Below, one piece after another: positions 1-9,128 of a stretch of DNA of 64,000 bases (the first letter of the stretch is position 1; every line of letters starts with the position of its first letter). The stretch comes from Catelliglobosispora koreensis DSM 44566. GTDB taxonomy: Bacteria > Actinomycetota > Actinomycetes > Mycobacteriales > Micromonosporaceae. Position numbers and translations under genes: made by a program. The stretch spans positions 345,543 to 409,542 of the forward strand of contig NZ_KB903289.1 of NCBI RefSeq assembly GCF_000379685.1, given 5' to 3'. The notes under the pieces are model-generated. The model saw only the letters and a list, made by a program, of their open reading frames with translations. It searched no databases and was not told where the DNA came from.

Positions 1-1196
1 AACACCTCCAAGCCGAAGGCGTAAACGTCTGGTTCGACGCCCACCTGATGGCCGGCAGTCGTTATGACGACGAGATCGTAGAAAAGATCGGCCAATGCTC
101 CGCCTTCATTTTGGTCATGAGTCCCGCTGGCAGGAAGTCAAACTTCGTGCGCGACGAGTTCGACTACGCCATGGAGCAAGAGCGGGACTTGATGCCGATC
201 TCCCTGTCTGGCGAGAAATTCTTCGGGCTGGGGCCGATCCAGTTCGAGCTAGTCCAGGACAGCGCGCTTCCCGGCGACGATTACGTCAAGCGGCTGCGAC
301 GGCTCGTCGGAGAAGGCGAGCTCCAGCACGAGATGAAGGCACACCAAGGTCACGTGCGCTCAGTGGCGTACCCGTCGGGAAACCCGGCCCTGGTCGCGAG
401 TGCGGGCCCCGAAATGTGCGTGCGGATCTGGAACCCCGGCACCGGAGAGCTAGTACGCGAGATCCAGGGCGCGACCTGGCCTGTCTCATTCAGCCGCGAC
501 GGCGACTACATCGCCACCGGCGGCCCTAACCATGCCGTGCATGTATGGAACACCGAGACCGGTGAACTGATCAAACAGGTTGGCGCACATAAGAAAGCGC
601 TCACCTCGGTCGCGGTCTCTCCTGATGGATCCGTGCTCGTGACGGGCAGCGGCGACACCTCGGAACATTTATGGGACCTGCGCACGGGTGAGCTGATCCG
701 CACCCTCACCGGCAGGGTGAAACCAGCCTCACCTCTGGTTATCTCGCCAGACGGCACCTGGCTCGTCGCGCCCACCGAGTCTGGAAGCAGGCTCGGCGCC
801 GGACTTTGGGACATGCAGACCGGCAACAAGATCGGTTCGCTGAAAGGCCACAAAGGACCGGTGCATGACGTGACCGTGTCCTGGGATGGCCGCTTCGCCG
901 CGACCGCGGGTGAAGACCACACCGCACGGATCTGGAACGCCAAGACTGGCGACGAGATATTCGTGCTCGGCGCACATCTCAAGGCGGTTCGCGCGGTTGC
1001 CTTCTCCCCCAACGGTTACCGCCTCGCCACGGGCAGCACCGACCAGACTATCCGCTTGTGGGACGCGACCACTGGGGCGCACATCATGTGCATTACCAAC
1101 CGCGCGGGCGGCATCTACGATCTGGCTTACTCGCCAGACGGGCGGACGCTGGCTTCTGGTCACGGTGATGGCGCGATTCGCATTTGGAAGGCCTGA
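1..1196 (+). CDS. TIR-WD40 protein (5' partial)
   Basis: The reading frame is already open at base 3, so the start lies outside the window. The first ~95 visible residues are the C-terminal half of a TIR domain. The helix with sequence SNFVRDEF carries a glutamate (codon 156-158) at the position of the catalytic Glu of NAD-cleaving TIR domains. Seven WD40 repeats follow (about 330-1190), each ending in a W-[ND]-x-x-TG-type turn, enough for one seven-bladed propeller. By family analogy the propeller would sense or bind a partner and the TIR domain would be the effector or scaffold. The stop lies 8 bases before the next TIR-WD40 gene, so the two are probably cotranscribed. NADase activity and an immune role are inferences. 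Confidence 0.85.
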   Translation, partial: HLQAEGVNVWFDAHLMAGSRYDDEIVEKIGQCSAFILVMSPAGRKSNFVRDEFDYAMEQERDLMPISLSGEKFFGLGPIQFELVQDSALPGDDYVKRLRRLVGEGELQHEMKAHQGHVRSVAYPSGNPALVASAGPEMCVRIWNPGTGELVREIQGATWPVSFSRDGDYIATGGPNHAVHVWNTETGELIKQVGAHKKALTSVAVSPDGSVLVTGSGDTSEHLWDLRTGELIRTLTGRVKPASPLVISPDGTWLVAPTESGSRLGAGLWDMQTGNKIGSLKGHKGPVHDVTVSWDGRFAATAGEDHTARIWNAKTGDEIFVLGAHLKAVRAVAFSPNGYRLATGSTDQTIRLWDATTGAHIMCITNRAGGIYDLAYSPDGRTLASGHGDGAIRIWKA

Positions 1197-1204
1197 CACA
1201 TCGC

Positions 1205-2518
1205 ATGAGTGAGCGGCACATCTTCATTAGCTACAGCAGGAAAGACTCGACTTACGTCAAGGAGCTGGCGGCTTTTCTCGCGGGTGCTGGCGTGAGCGTC
1301 TGGATGGACGGCGACCTCGATTACGGCGACCGGTGGGCCCGGGTGATTCGCGATCAGATCGACGCGTGCGTGGCTGTCGCGGTGGTGATGACGCCGGATG
1401 CCGAAGAGTCCACGTGGGTCGAGCGTGAGCTGGCACGTGCCGAGGCGATGGGTAAGCCGATCTTGCCGTTGCTGCGAAGGGGCGGTGTGTTCTTCCGGCT
1501 GTCGCACACGCACCACGAAGATGTCACCGACGGTCGCATGCCGCCACCGCGCTACATCGCGAAGCTGCGCCAGCTGGCGGGAACGGCGCCGGTCGTCGCT
1601 GCCGCACCGCCGCAACGGGACGAAAGCCTGTTCGAGGAAACCGATCTCATGCTGCGATTTAGGGGCCATTTACTCCAGGTGATGGACCATCCGGACATGG
1701 TGTTAGCCATGGCCTGGACGCCAGACGGTCAGACGCTCGCGACCGGTTGCGCCGATAACGCGGCTCGTTTGTGGAGCCCCGACGGGCAGCTGACGCGCAC
1801 ATTTACCGCGCAGACCGACGATATTCGCGCGATCGCCTGGTCGCCCAACGGCCGGCATTTGCTAACAGCGAGCGGCACAGCGGCCCGGATCTGGACGCCC
1901 GGCGGCGAACAAGACCGGTTCCTCACCGGCCACGGCGACACTATCCGTTCCGTGGCCTGGTCGCCCGACGGGCAGTACGCGCTGACAGGCAGCGCGGATG
2001 AGACAGCGCGCGTCTGGCTTAGTCACAACACCATCAGTGTCCTCAGCGGACACTCGGGCTGGGTGATGGGCGTGGATTGGTCGTCGCGGAACCTGATCGC
2101 GACGGCGAGCGGAGACGGCAAGGCCCGCATCTGGACGGCTGACGGCACGCTCAAGCACGTCCTGAAGGGACACCACGGCAATGTCATGGCCGTCAGCTGG
2201 TCCCCCGACGGGCAGTATCTAGCGACAGCGAGCCATGACCGCACCATCCGGATCTGGACCAGAACGGGGCTTCACGTCCGCACGATCACCGGCCACACCC
2301 AAGAAGTCATCGACGTCGCCTGGGCGCCAGATGGCGCCCATCTCGCGAGCGCGAGCTGGGACAGGACAGTCAAGATCTGGCATGTCAATGGCGCACAGCT
2401 CGCCACCCTGACCCAGCACACCAACAACGTCATCACGGTGGCCTGGTCGCCCGATGGCAGGCGCCTGGCCACCGGCAGCGTCGACAAGACGGCCCGGCTC
2501 TGGCAGGCCTTCGTCTAG
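1205..2518 (+). CDS. TIR-WD40 repeat protein
   Basis: This 437-residue protein starts at ATG 1205, with GGAAGG at 1186-1191; an in-frame TTG at 1184 lies inside the preceding gene. Residues 1-125 form a TIR domain: it begins HIFISYSRKD, has a VWMD strand, and carries STWVERE with Glu75 at the position of the NADase catalytic glutamate. Residues about 155-437 are seven WD40 repeats, recognisable by the recurring AWSPDG and ending in [RK]-[IVL]-W, so the propeller looks complete. No membrane segment or signal peptide is seen. It follows another TIR-WD40 gene by 8 bases but the two are clearly diverged, not a recent duplication. A signalling or antiphage role is plausible from the architecture but unproven. 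Confidence 0.9.
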   Translation: MSERHIFISYSRKDSTYVKELAAFLAGAGVSVWMDGDLDYGDRWARVIRDQIDACVAVAVVMTPDAEESTWVERELARAEAMGKPILPLLRRGGVFFRLSHTHHEDVTDGRMPPPRYIAKLRQLAGTAPVVAAAPPQRDESLFEETDLMLRFRGHLLQVMDHPDMVLAMAWTPDGQTLATGCADNAARLWSPDGQLTRTFTAQTDDIRAIAWSPNGRHLLTASGTAARIWTPGGEQDRFLTGHGDTIRSVAWSPDGQYALTGSADETARVWLSHNTISVLSGHSGWVMGVDWSSRNLIATASGDGKARIWTADGTLKHVLKGHHGNVMAVSWSPDGQYLATASHDRTIRIWTRTGLHVRTITGHTQEVIDVAWAPDGAHLASASWDRTVKIWHVNGAQLATLTQHTNNVITVAWSPDGRRLATGSVDKTARLWQAFV

Positions 2519-3759
2519 CTGATCTCCAGATCGGACCGCAGGCGGTCGAGCAGGAACCTGGCTTCGGGCCGCAGCCCGTGACCGTCGGGTGTGGACAGAC
2601 TTCCCGGCGACTCAAGGCGGGCGAGGATCGCTCCGGGAAGGATGGTCCCGCCGAGCGCGGGCAGTCCGCTCACGCCTTCGAGACCGTCTGGCACGTGACG
2701 GATCGTTCCCGCCGGCCCGGTCCAGCGCACGATGAGATGACTGCCGGTCCCCACCGCTGCCGGACCGGTCCGGGTGCTAAGGGGGGCTCCCAGGATGGCC
2801 TGCACATGTTCCTCAAGGCAAGCGTCCTGGCCGCTTTCCCGCTGAAGTTTGCTCAGTAGCCAAGACGAGCCCTGGATGCGCGGGTTGACTTCGAGGAAAG
2901 CGATCTCGTCACCGTGAACGGCGATGTCAGCGCCGAACAGGCCAAGGTGACCCTGGCCGCGCAGCCACTCGCCGACCACGGCCGCGTGCTGAAGCGCCTG
3001 GGCCGTCACACGGTAAGGAAGCTGTTGCGCCGCACCGAAATCGCTGCCGCAGTAGCTGCCAAACGATGCGCCCACTTCGGCTATGCCGCTCGACTGCACG
3101 GAGATCGGCAACAGCTGAACGCCGTCGGCGTGCACGACGCCAGCGGCGTTGATGGTGAGCGACCCGGCGAACCGCGACAGCAGCCACTTTTCCACGTGCG
3201 GCTGTTCACGCAAGGCCGCGAGCAGTCCGGCTTCGTGCAAAATCAGGTGGGTACCCTGTCCGCCCGCCCCATTCGGCGACTGCATCACGAACGGCACGCC
3301 GAGCCGGGTCCCCGTCAGTCCAAAGTGGATCTCGGCCGATGGCAACACCACCGCCTCGGGCACCGGAACGCCAAGGGCGGCAAGCTGTTCGCGTACGAAA
3401 ATCTTGTCCTCGGCGATGCGGCTGGTCACCACGGCTGGCCGGCCCGCCAGCTTGACCTCGCCCGGCCAGGCGGCCGCGGCGGCCTCCCACGCCATGCTTG
3501 AGCGCGGCGGCACGAGCAGCAGCGGACGTTCGTCCGGCGGCGTTTCGGCCAGCAGCTTGGGCACGAAGTCGGCGAGCCGGGCCACGTCACCGAAGCGCCA
3601 GCGCCGCCGGACTCCGTCGAGCGACTCCAGCGACAGCGCGCCGGGGGCGGCATCCCCCGACATCACACATACGCACGAAGGATGCCCGGTCAGCGGCGCC
3701 ATCATGCCGGGATAGGCGCTCGCGGTCACCAAGCGGTAGTCGTGCAGGTCCCACGTCAT
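2515..3759 (-). CDS. ATP-grasp family ligase
   Basis: This 414-residue soluble protein has an ATP-grasp fold. A glycine-rich loop (SPNGAGGQGTH, ~residue 170) would bind ATP. Near residue 290 the sequence FLEVNPRIQGSS holds the E-x-N-x-R metal-binding signature. ATP-grasp enzymes join a carboxylate to an amine or thiol through an acyl-phosphate; the substrate here cannot be read. The N-terminal ~110 residues resemble a pre-ATP-grasp nucleotide or substrate domain. Its stop overlaps that of the TIR-WD40 gene by 4 bases in convergent orientation. It is divergent from an SGNH esterase across 132 bases, so the two could share a control region. Confidence 0.8.
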   Translation of the reverse strand: MTWDLHDYRLVTASAYPGMMAPLTGHPSCVCVMSGDAAPGALSLESLDGVRRRWRFGDVARLADFVPKLLAETPPDERPLLLVPPRSSMAWEAAAAAWPGEVKLAGRPAVVTSRIAEDKIFVREQLAALGVPVPEAVVLPSAEIHFGLTGTRLGVPFVMQSPNGAGGQGTHLILHEAGLLAALREQPHVEKWLLSRFAGSLTINAAGVVHADGVQLLPISVQSSGIAEVGASFGSYCGSDFGAAQQLPYRVTAQALQHAAVVGEWLRGQGHLGLFGADIAVHGDEIAFLEVNPRIQGSSWLLSKLQRESGQDACLEEHVQAILGAPLSTRTGPAAVGTGSHLIVRWTGPAGTIRHVPDGLEGVSGLPALGGTILPGAILARLESPGSLSTPDGHGLRPEARFLLDRLRSDLEIS

Positions 3760-3891
3760 AGCAAAAGCGTGACGCCACTGCGGTCTTAACGCCGGGTTTG
3801 ATGGTCATATAGCGGGCGAACAGCAGGTTAATCCTTGGACATTCATCCGCCGTTCAGTCGCCCCTCAAACTGATCTTCGTACCCTGCGGCC

Positions 3892-4758
3892 ATGGCCCGC
3901 ATCGCCGCGCTCGGCGACTCCATCACGTTCGGCATGGGCGACCCGGCTCCAGTTGGTGGCTGGCGCGGCTGGGCCGCTCTGCTCGCCGCTTCGTATCCGT
4001 CCGCCGAGTTTCGCAATTTCGCCGCCTCCGGCGCGCTATCCGGCGATGTCGCCGGACCGCAACTCCATCAGGCATTGGCGTTCCGGCCGGCGCTGACGAC
4101 CGTTCTCGTTGGCGTCAACGACTGCCTGCGCGGAACGTTCAGCATCAACACCATCGGCGAGCGCCTGCACGCCACGGTCGATGCCCTCTGCGCGTCCGGC
4201 AGCCGGGTGGTGCTGGCGTGCCTGCCCGAGCCGGGCCGCATGCTGGGTTTACCGCAAGCTCTCGCGCGCCCCCTGGCCCGCCGGGTGCACGCCATCAACG
4301 CGATCATTCATGCCCTCACCAGGGGGTACTCCGTGACGCATGTTCATTTGACGAGTGATGAGATCGTGGCGGACCGCCGGATGTGGAGCATCGATCGCTT
4401 GCACCCCAGTGAACGTGGGCATCGCTGGCTCGCCGCCATGGCCTATGACGCGCTCGCGCGCGACGGCTGGCCCGGCCACGTTCGTCCAGGGCTCGAACCG
4501 CTGAACCCGGTGCCCAGCCGCCGTGCCCAAGCCTGGTGGATGGCGACGAAAGGCACACAGTGGCTTTACGCGCGGTCGACTGATCTGGTGCCGCAGTTGA
4601 TGGGACTGGCAGCGCACGAGTGGCGGCTGATGCGGCGCGGGTTAGCTAGCCAGCTCGACCTGCAAATGGCGGCTGAGGTGCGCGCGGTTCTGCAGGCGTT
4701 AACGCCGCACGGCAAGGAGATTCCGCCGTCGTTCACGGCCCGGCCAGCTGGAAGCTGA
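3892..4758 (+). CDS. SGNH/GDSL hydrolase family protein
   Basis: This 288-residue protein has the SGNH esterase blocks. Block I is ALGDSITFG near residue 8, with the nucleophilic serine. A glycine follows in the middle block (AASGALSGDV), the GVND asparagine block lies near residue 76, and the C-terminal IDRLHPS block supplies the catalytic Asp and His near residues 165-168. There is no signal peptide, so it probably acts inside the cell. The ~90 residues after the catalytic block form an alpha-helical tail without a recognised domain. The DMT permease gene begins 22 bases downstream on the same strand, suggesting cotranscription. The ester substrate is unknown. Confidence 0.85.
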   Translation: MARIAALGDSITFGMGDPAPVGGWRGWAALLAASYPSAEFRNFAASGALSGDVAGPQLHQALAFRPALTTVLVGVNDCLRGTFSINTIGERLHATVDALCASGSRVVLACLPEPGRMLGLPQALARPLARRVHAINAIIHALTRGYSVTHVHLTSDEIVADRRMWSIDRLHPSERGHRWLAAMAYDALARDGWPGHVRPGLEPLNPVPSRRAQAWWMATKGTQWLYARSTDLVPQLMGLAAHEWRLMRRGLASQLDLQMAAEVRAVLQALTPHGKEIPPSFTARPAGS

Positions 4759-4780
4759 TCAGCAGATCCATGCTCAGCGC

Positions 4781-5665
4781 GTGCTGGCTGGCATCATTCT
4801 CGCGCTCGTTTCCGCCCTGTGCTTCGCCGCGGCGGGTGCCTTGCAGCACTCCGTGACCCGTGCCGTAGCCCGGGAACGCGGTGACAGCAAGAGTTTGCTG
4901 CCCGTGCTCGGGATGCTGCCGCAGATGCTGAGCCGGCGTGTGTGGTGGGCCGGATTCGCCTGCAACGTGGGCGGTTTCGTGTTCCACTCGATGTCGCTCC
5001 ACTTGGGATCGATCACCATCGTGCAGGCGTTGCTGTGTGTGCAGTTGCTCTTCGCCCTGCCGTTCGCCACGGCTCGGGCGCGGACCCTCCCGCTCGGGCG
5101 CGACTGGACGGGCACGATCGCTGTCTGTGCTGGGGTGGCCATGCTCGTCGCCGCGCGCGGATCGGTGCCGCAGACGCAGTCGCGCCATCACTTAGTACCA
5201 GCTATATGTTTGCTGGGTTTGCTTTTGATCGGGATATTGCTGGTGGTGGCCCGGCTATTACGGGCCACAGCCCGAACTGCCCTGATCGGCATAGCCTCCG
5301 GGACGGGATTCAGCCTGACCGCCGTTCTGATCATCGTCGTCGCCGATCAGACCGTCCGGCTCGGGCCTGCCGCCGTCTTCACCCACTGGAATGTTTACGG
5401 GCTGGCGCTTTCCGGCCTCGTCGCGGCGATCCTGGCGCAGGACGCGTTCGCGAGCGGGTCTTTTCCCGCCGCACTGACAGCGATGACCGTCGCTGACCCG
5501 ATCGTCAGCTGGCTATGGGGCGCCATCTTGTTCGACCAGATCCCGCCTGAAACCCCTGCCGCTGTGGGCACTTTGGCATTGGCCGGAGGGCTGCTCGCGG
5601 TGGGCGTGGGGCTATTGGCCCACTCCCCGACCATGTCTCGGTCTGCGCAGTTCGCTCCACGTTAG
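4781..5665 (+). CDS. DMT-superfamily integral membrane permease
   Basis: The 294-residue product is almost entirely hydrophobic, with nine to ten predicted transmembrane segments. It resembles the DMT/EamA-like group found in actinobacteria: the first helix begins LAGIILALVSALCFA and a charged loop follows before SRRVWWAG. The start is a GTG; the nearby ATG at 4770 is out of frame. Members export or import small metabolites, but the substrate cannot be inferred. It lies 22 bases after the SGNH hydrolase. A GC-rich hairpin follows the stop and faces the ABC operon on the opposite strand. Confidence 0.75.
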   Translation: MLAGIILALVSALCFAAAGALQHSVTRAVARERGDSKSLLPVLGMLPQMLSRRVWWAGFACNVGGFVFHSMSLHLGSITIVQALLCVQLLFALPFATARARTLPLGRDWTGTIAVCAGVAMLVAARGSVPQTQSRHHLVPAICLLGLLLIGILLVVARLLRATARTALIGIASGTGFSLTAVLIIVVADQTVRLGPAAVFTHWNVYGLALSGLVAAILAQDAFASGSFPAALTAMTVADPIVSWLWGAILFDQIPPETPAAVGTLALAGGLLAVGVGLLAHSPTMSRSAQFAPR

Positions 5666-5674
5666 CCAGCTGGG

Positions 5675-5712
5675 TCCCGGGCCGCGAGGCGTGGCGGCAG
5701 GCGGCCCGGGGA
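5675..5712. terminator. Bidirectional hairpin terminator candidate
   Basis: CCCGGGCCGC (5676-5685) pairs perfectly with GCGGCCCGGG (5701-5710) across a 15-base loop. It sits between two convergent genes, the DMT permease and the last gene of the ABC operon. There is no T-tract, which is common in high-GC actinobacteria. Confidence 0.6.
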
Positions 5713-5723
5713 GTCAGCGTGCG

Positions 5724-6434
5724 TTAGCTGGTCTCGCCCGCGACCGAGAACGAGCGCAGGCGGGTGATGGCTAGGTAGAGCCCGCCCAGCGTGACCACCA
5801 CGGTCATGATGATGGCAGCAGGCAGTTTCACCGTGCTCATCAGCAGATCCGTGCCGGCCAGCTTTTGCGCCAGAGTCACGACGTATTGCTGTACCGACAG
5901 CACCCGCGTACCACTGACCACATTGGACAGCAGGCCTTCCCAGATCGCGATGTAGAGCAAGCCGATCAGGACGGGACGCCGGGACACCACACTGAGCGCG
6001 AGGAACAAGGAGCAGTAGGCGATCGCGCCGATCACCATCGCCGCGGCCAGGGCTAGCCCCAGCTTCGGGCCGTCGGTCATCCATCCCGCGACGAACGCTG
6101 AACCGCCGGCCACGAAAGCGGTCACCGCGGAGGCGACCACCATTTTGGACAGTACGATCTTCCAGCGCGGCACCGGTTTGGTGAGGATGTGCACGATCGT
6201 GCCGTCGTCGATCTCCGAACCGAGCACGCCCGTGCCCACGATCAAGGCGACGAGCGGCAGGACGACCGCGACCCCGATACCAACGAGCACCGGCGTCGCG
6301 AACTCGTCCGCGGTGTCGATGGAGGCGGCGAGTGCCGTTATACCAATGAAAATCAGCGGCAGCGGGAACAGCAGCAGGAACCGGCGGCGGCCGAACAGCC
6401 CGCGAGCCGTGATCCAGGCGATTGTTGAATTCAT
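5724..6434 (-). CDS. ABC-2 type transporter permease
   Basis: This 236-residue protein has six hydrophobic segments. Between the second and third lies the cytoplasmic sequence GSEIDDGTIVHILTKPVPR, typical of ABC-2 permeases of the NosY/bacitracin-export type. It is the last gene of a four-gene minus-strand operon and starts 10 bases after the stop of its likely partner ATPase. The two permeases in this operon are of different subtypes. The cargo could be a lipid, peptide or antibiotic; nothing in the sequence decides it. Confidence 0.85.
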   Translation of the reverse strand: MNSTIAWITARGLFGRRRFLLLFPLPLIFIGITALAASIDTADEFATPVLVGIGVAVVLPLVALIVGTGVLGSEIDDGTIVHILTKPVPRWKIVLSKMVVASAVTAFVAGGSAFVAGWMTDGPKLGLALAAAMVIGAIAYCSLFLALSVVSRRPVLIGLLYIAIWEGLLSNVVSGTRVLSVQQYVVTLAQKLAGTDLLMSTVKLPAAIIMTVVVTLGGLYLAITRLRSFSVAGETS

Positions 6435-6444
6435 GATGATGCCC

Positions 6445-7356
6445 CTATGCCGAAACCAGGTAGGAGAACACGCTTTCCAGCGATTCGTCGGATGGGACGA
6501 GCTGGCGCACGCGAATCCGCTCCGCCAGCGCGATCCGCGGGAGTTCCCGGGTGAATGTGCCGTAGTCGCTCGCGTGGACGGTCAGCCCGGTGGCGTCGAG
6601 GGATACCCCGGCCACGGACGGCGAACCCATCAAGGAAACGGCCAGTTTGCGGTCATCACTGCTGCGGACCGCGAACACGTGTGGCCGGTGGGTCATGAGC
6701 CGCCGGATAGTGCGGTAATCCCCAGACGCGGCAAGGCGCCCGGCGACGATGACCTGAACGGTCCCCGACACCTGCTCCACTTCTTCCAGGATGTGTGAGC
6801 TGAACAAGACGGTCCGGCCCGCGGCGCCGAGGTCGTGCAGCAACGCCATCATGTGCATGCGCTGCCGTGGGTCCATGCCATTGAACGGCTCGTCGAGCAA
6901 CAGCACGCTCGGTTCGTGGACGAGTGCCGCCGCGACCCGGATCCGCTGGCGCATGCCTTTGGAATAGGTGCTCAGTTTGCGGTCCTGCGCTGGTGCCATC
7001 TCGACGAGCTCGATGGCCTTGCGGGCCGCCGCACGCGGATCGCTCAGGCCGTGCAGTTTCGCACTGGCGTAGACGAACTCCCAGCCCGTCAGGAACCCGT
7101 GCGCCGCTTCCCTTTCGCTCACGAGGCCCAAGTGGCGGTAGATCTCCGGGTTGCGCCAGGTGGGCTGTCCGTCTAGGACGACCTCACCCCGGGACGGGGC
7201 AAGGAATCCCGCCATCATGTGCAGCAATGTCGTCTTGCCCGCCCCGTTAGGGCCAAGCAAACCCGTCACGCCCGGCCCCAGGCTCACCGTGATGTCGTTT
7301 ACCGCCACGACATTGCCATACCAGCGGGATACCCCGCGAAGGTCCAAAGTGCTCAC
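6445..7356 (-). CDS. ABC transporter ATP-binding protein (second of operon)
   Basis: This is a 303-residue ATPase subunit. Walker A is GPNGAGKTT, the signature is YSKGMRQR, Walker B is LLLDEPFNGMD, and the H-loop is SSH. A C-terminal ~80-residue extension is typical of ATPases driving ABC-2 exporters. I place the start at GTG 7356 because this gives a GTGA overlap with the stop of the upstream permease, a translational-coupling arrangement; longer upstream readings run antisense-like through that permease. It probably pairs with the downstream ABC-2 permease. Confidence 0.88.
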   Translation of the reverse strand: MSTLDLRGVSRWYGNVVAVNDITVSLGPGVTGLLGPNGAGKTTLLHMMAGFLAPSRGEVVLDGQPTWRNPEIYRHLGLVSEREAAHGFLTGWEFVYASAKLHGLSDPRAAARKAIELVEMAPAQDRKLSTYSKGMRQRIRVAAALVHEPSVLLLDEPFNGMDPRQRMHMMALLHDLGAAGRTVLFSSHILEEVEQVSGTVQVIVAGRLAASGDYRTIRRLMTHRPHVFAVRSSDDRKLAVSLMGSPSVAGVSLDATGLTVHASDYGTFTRELPRIALAERIRVRQLVPSDESLESVFSYLVSA

Positions 7357-8192
7357 AGCGACACCTTCTTGTAACGCAGGATCAGCTGCAGCGCGCACAG
7401 CGCTGGCACGAGCACGCCAGCGGCCAGGTAAACCGGGCCGTAATTTCCGATGGGCATGTTGTCGGCCGGGAACAAAGCCTCGCGAACGCCTTCTGGAAGC
7501 ATCGTCGGCGACGCCAGTGGAGCCAGCGACTCCAACGTCTTGTTGCCCAGAGACATAAGGACTCCCGCGACCGGCAGCGTCACCAGGAAGACCGCCGCGA
7601 TCGCACCGGCCGCGAAGGCACGACGGCTGGCGAGGGAGGCGATCAGCACGCCGAGGCCGCCAAAAACGAACGCGTAGACGGCGGCGACGAGCCACCCGCC
7701 AAGCAGACCGCGCAGTTCCCCGAACACATCGCCCTGGCCGAACGCGCTTGCCGCGAAGATAAGGGTCTGCGGGCCGGCCATCATCAGCCAGATCGCCGAA
7801 ACCACCGAGAGCAGCTTGGCTCCGGCATAGGCCGCGCGGCTCACCGGGCGGGCGAAGTAGAGCGGGAGCAAGTTGTTGCGCAGATCCCGCGACACCAGCT
7901 CGGGGGCGACGATAGCGAGGAAGACCAAGACCACCACGCTCGCGATGGAGGGCAGATCGGCGTACCCGACGTCATCGGAGCCCTGCGACCGGGCGATGGC
8001 GATGACCAGGGCGATGACCCCGATGAGCCCGACCGCGATCCACGGGAAGATCTTGGCTTTGGCGCTGCGGCCCAGGCCGAAGGCGGCCCGCAGGCCGTGC
8101 ACGTATAGCGCGCCAAAGATCGAGCGGGGACCGAGGCGCTGGCCTTGATACCGCTGGTAACCAATATCGTGAATCATCGACTGCTCAGACAT
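7353..8192 (-). CDS. ABC transporter permease
   Basis: This 279-residue membrane protein begins with a soluble segment containing IHDIGYQRYQGQRLG, a sequence common at the N-terminus of actinobacterial ABC-2-like permeases. Six or seven transmembrane segments follow. The loop ELVSRDLRNNLLPLYFARPVSR matches the cytoplasmic coupling region of this class. It overlaps the upstream ATPase by 8 bases and the downstream ATPase by 4, so all four genes are probably translated from one message. The substrate is unknown. Confidence 0.85.
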   Translation of the reverse strand: MSEQSMIHDIGYQRYQGQRLGPRSIFGALYVHGLRAAFGLGRSAKAKIFPWIAVGLIGVIALVIAIARSQGSDDVGYADLPSIASVVVLVFLAIVAPELVSRDLRNNLLPLYFARPVSRAAYAGAKLLSVVSAIWLMMAGPQTLIFAASAFGQGDVFGELRGLLGGWLVAAVYAFVFGGLGVLIASLASRRAFAAGAIAAVFLVTLPVAGVLMSLGNKTLESLAPLASPTMLPEGVREALFPADNMPIGNYGPVYLAAGVLVPALCALQLILRYKKVSL

Positions 8193-9102
8193 GAGCGGCC
8201 TCCCGGTCCTGAGCGAACAGCTCCGCCACGCGATGGCGGCGCTGGTCGAGACGGTGCAGAGGAAGATCTAGCTCCGCCACCGTGCGGAGGATCAGGTCAT
8301 AAGTGTCCTCATCGGACAGCCGGACCAGCAGCGCCCTGCCGTCGGCCTGCACCACAAGCCCTTGCCGTGTCAGCGCTTCGCTGAGCTCGGCCGTGCCTTC
8401 GGAGACCTCGATCGCGAGCACATCGATGCCCTGGGTCATCGACTCGATCCGGGCGGCCCGCAACAGCCTGCCGCCTTCGATGGCCACGAGCGAGTCACAG
8501 ATCCGCTCGACCTCACCCAGCAAGTGGGAGCAGACGACCACGGAAATGCCGAACTCGGTGCCAATGCGGTGAATGAGGCTCAGCATGGCGTCACGGCCAG
8601 CCGGGTCAAGCCCGTTCGTCGGCTCGTCGAGCAGCAGCAGATCCGGGTCATGCACGAGCGCTTGCGCCAGCTTGACCCGTTGCTTCATGCCCGTCGAGTA
8701 CCCACCGATCTGGCGGTAGCGCTCTTCGTAGAGCCCGACGTGACGCAGCGCCTCAGAGGCCCGCTCGCGGGCGACCGTTCGCGGCAGGCCGGTCATCCGG
8801 CCCATGTGCGTCACGAACTCTGCCGCGATCATGTCGGGCGGCAGGCAATCGTGCTCCGGCATGTAGCCGACCCTGGCTCGCACCGCGTTTCCGTCGCTAA
8901 CCGGGTTGAGGCCGAGCACGCTGATCTCGCCGCTCGTCGGCTCAAGCAGGCCCAGCAATGTCTTGATCATGGTGGATTTCCCGGCGCCGTTAGCGCCCAC
9001 GAGCCCGATCACGCCCGGCTCGACCTCTAGCGTGAGGTCTTGCAAAGCGGTCACTCCACCTGGGTAGGTCTTCGTCAGCGACCTGGTCGAAATGAGTGCC
9101 AC
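8185..9102 (-). CDS. ABC transporter ATP-binding protein (first of operon)
   Basis: This 305-residue ATPase has Walker A GANGAGKST, signature YSTGMKQRV, Walker B LLLLDEPTNGLD and a CSH switch histidine. It is the first gene of the operon, and the others follow with overlaps or a 10-base gap. The C-terminal ~90 residues resemble the regulatory tail of multidrug/lantibiotic-type exporters. With its overlapping permease it would make one exporter; the second ATPase/permease pair may make another or contribute to a mixed complex. Confidence 0.88.
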   Translation of the reverse strand: MALISTRSLTKTYPGGVTALQDLTLEVEPGVIGLVGANGAGKSTMIKTLLGLLEPTSGEISVLGLNPVSDGNAVRARVGYMPEHDCLPPDMIAAEFVTHMGRMTGLPRTVARERASEALRHVGLYEERYRQIGGYSTGMKQRVKLAQALVHDPDLLLLDEPTNGLDPAGRDAMLSLIHRIGTEFGISVVVCSHLLGEVERICDSLVAIEGGRLLRAARIESMTQGIDVLAIEVSEGTAELSEALTRQGLVVQADGRALLVRLSDEDTYDLILRTVAELDLPLHRLDQRRHRVAELFAQDREAAHV

Positions 9103-9128
9103 GACGTCACGCTAGACGTCTGACCGGC

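Noticed and set aside
7356-7695. Extension of the second ABC ATPase upstream of 7356
   Set aside because: It covers the permease gene in another frame; the GTGA overlap gives a better start.
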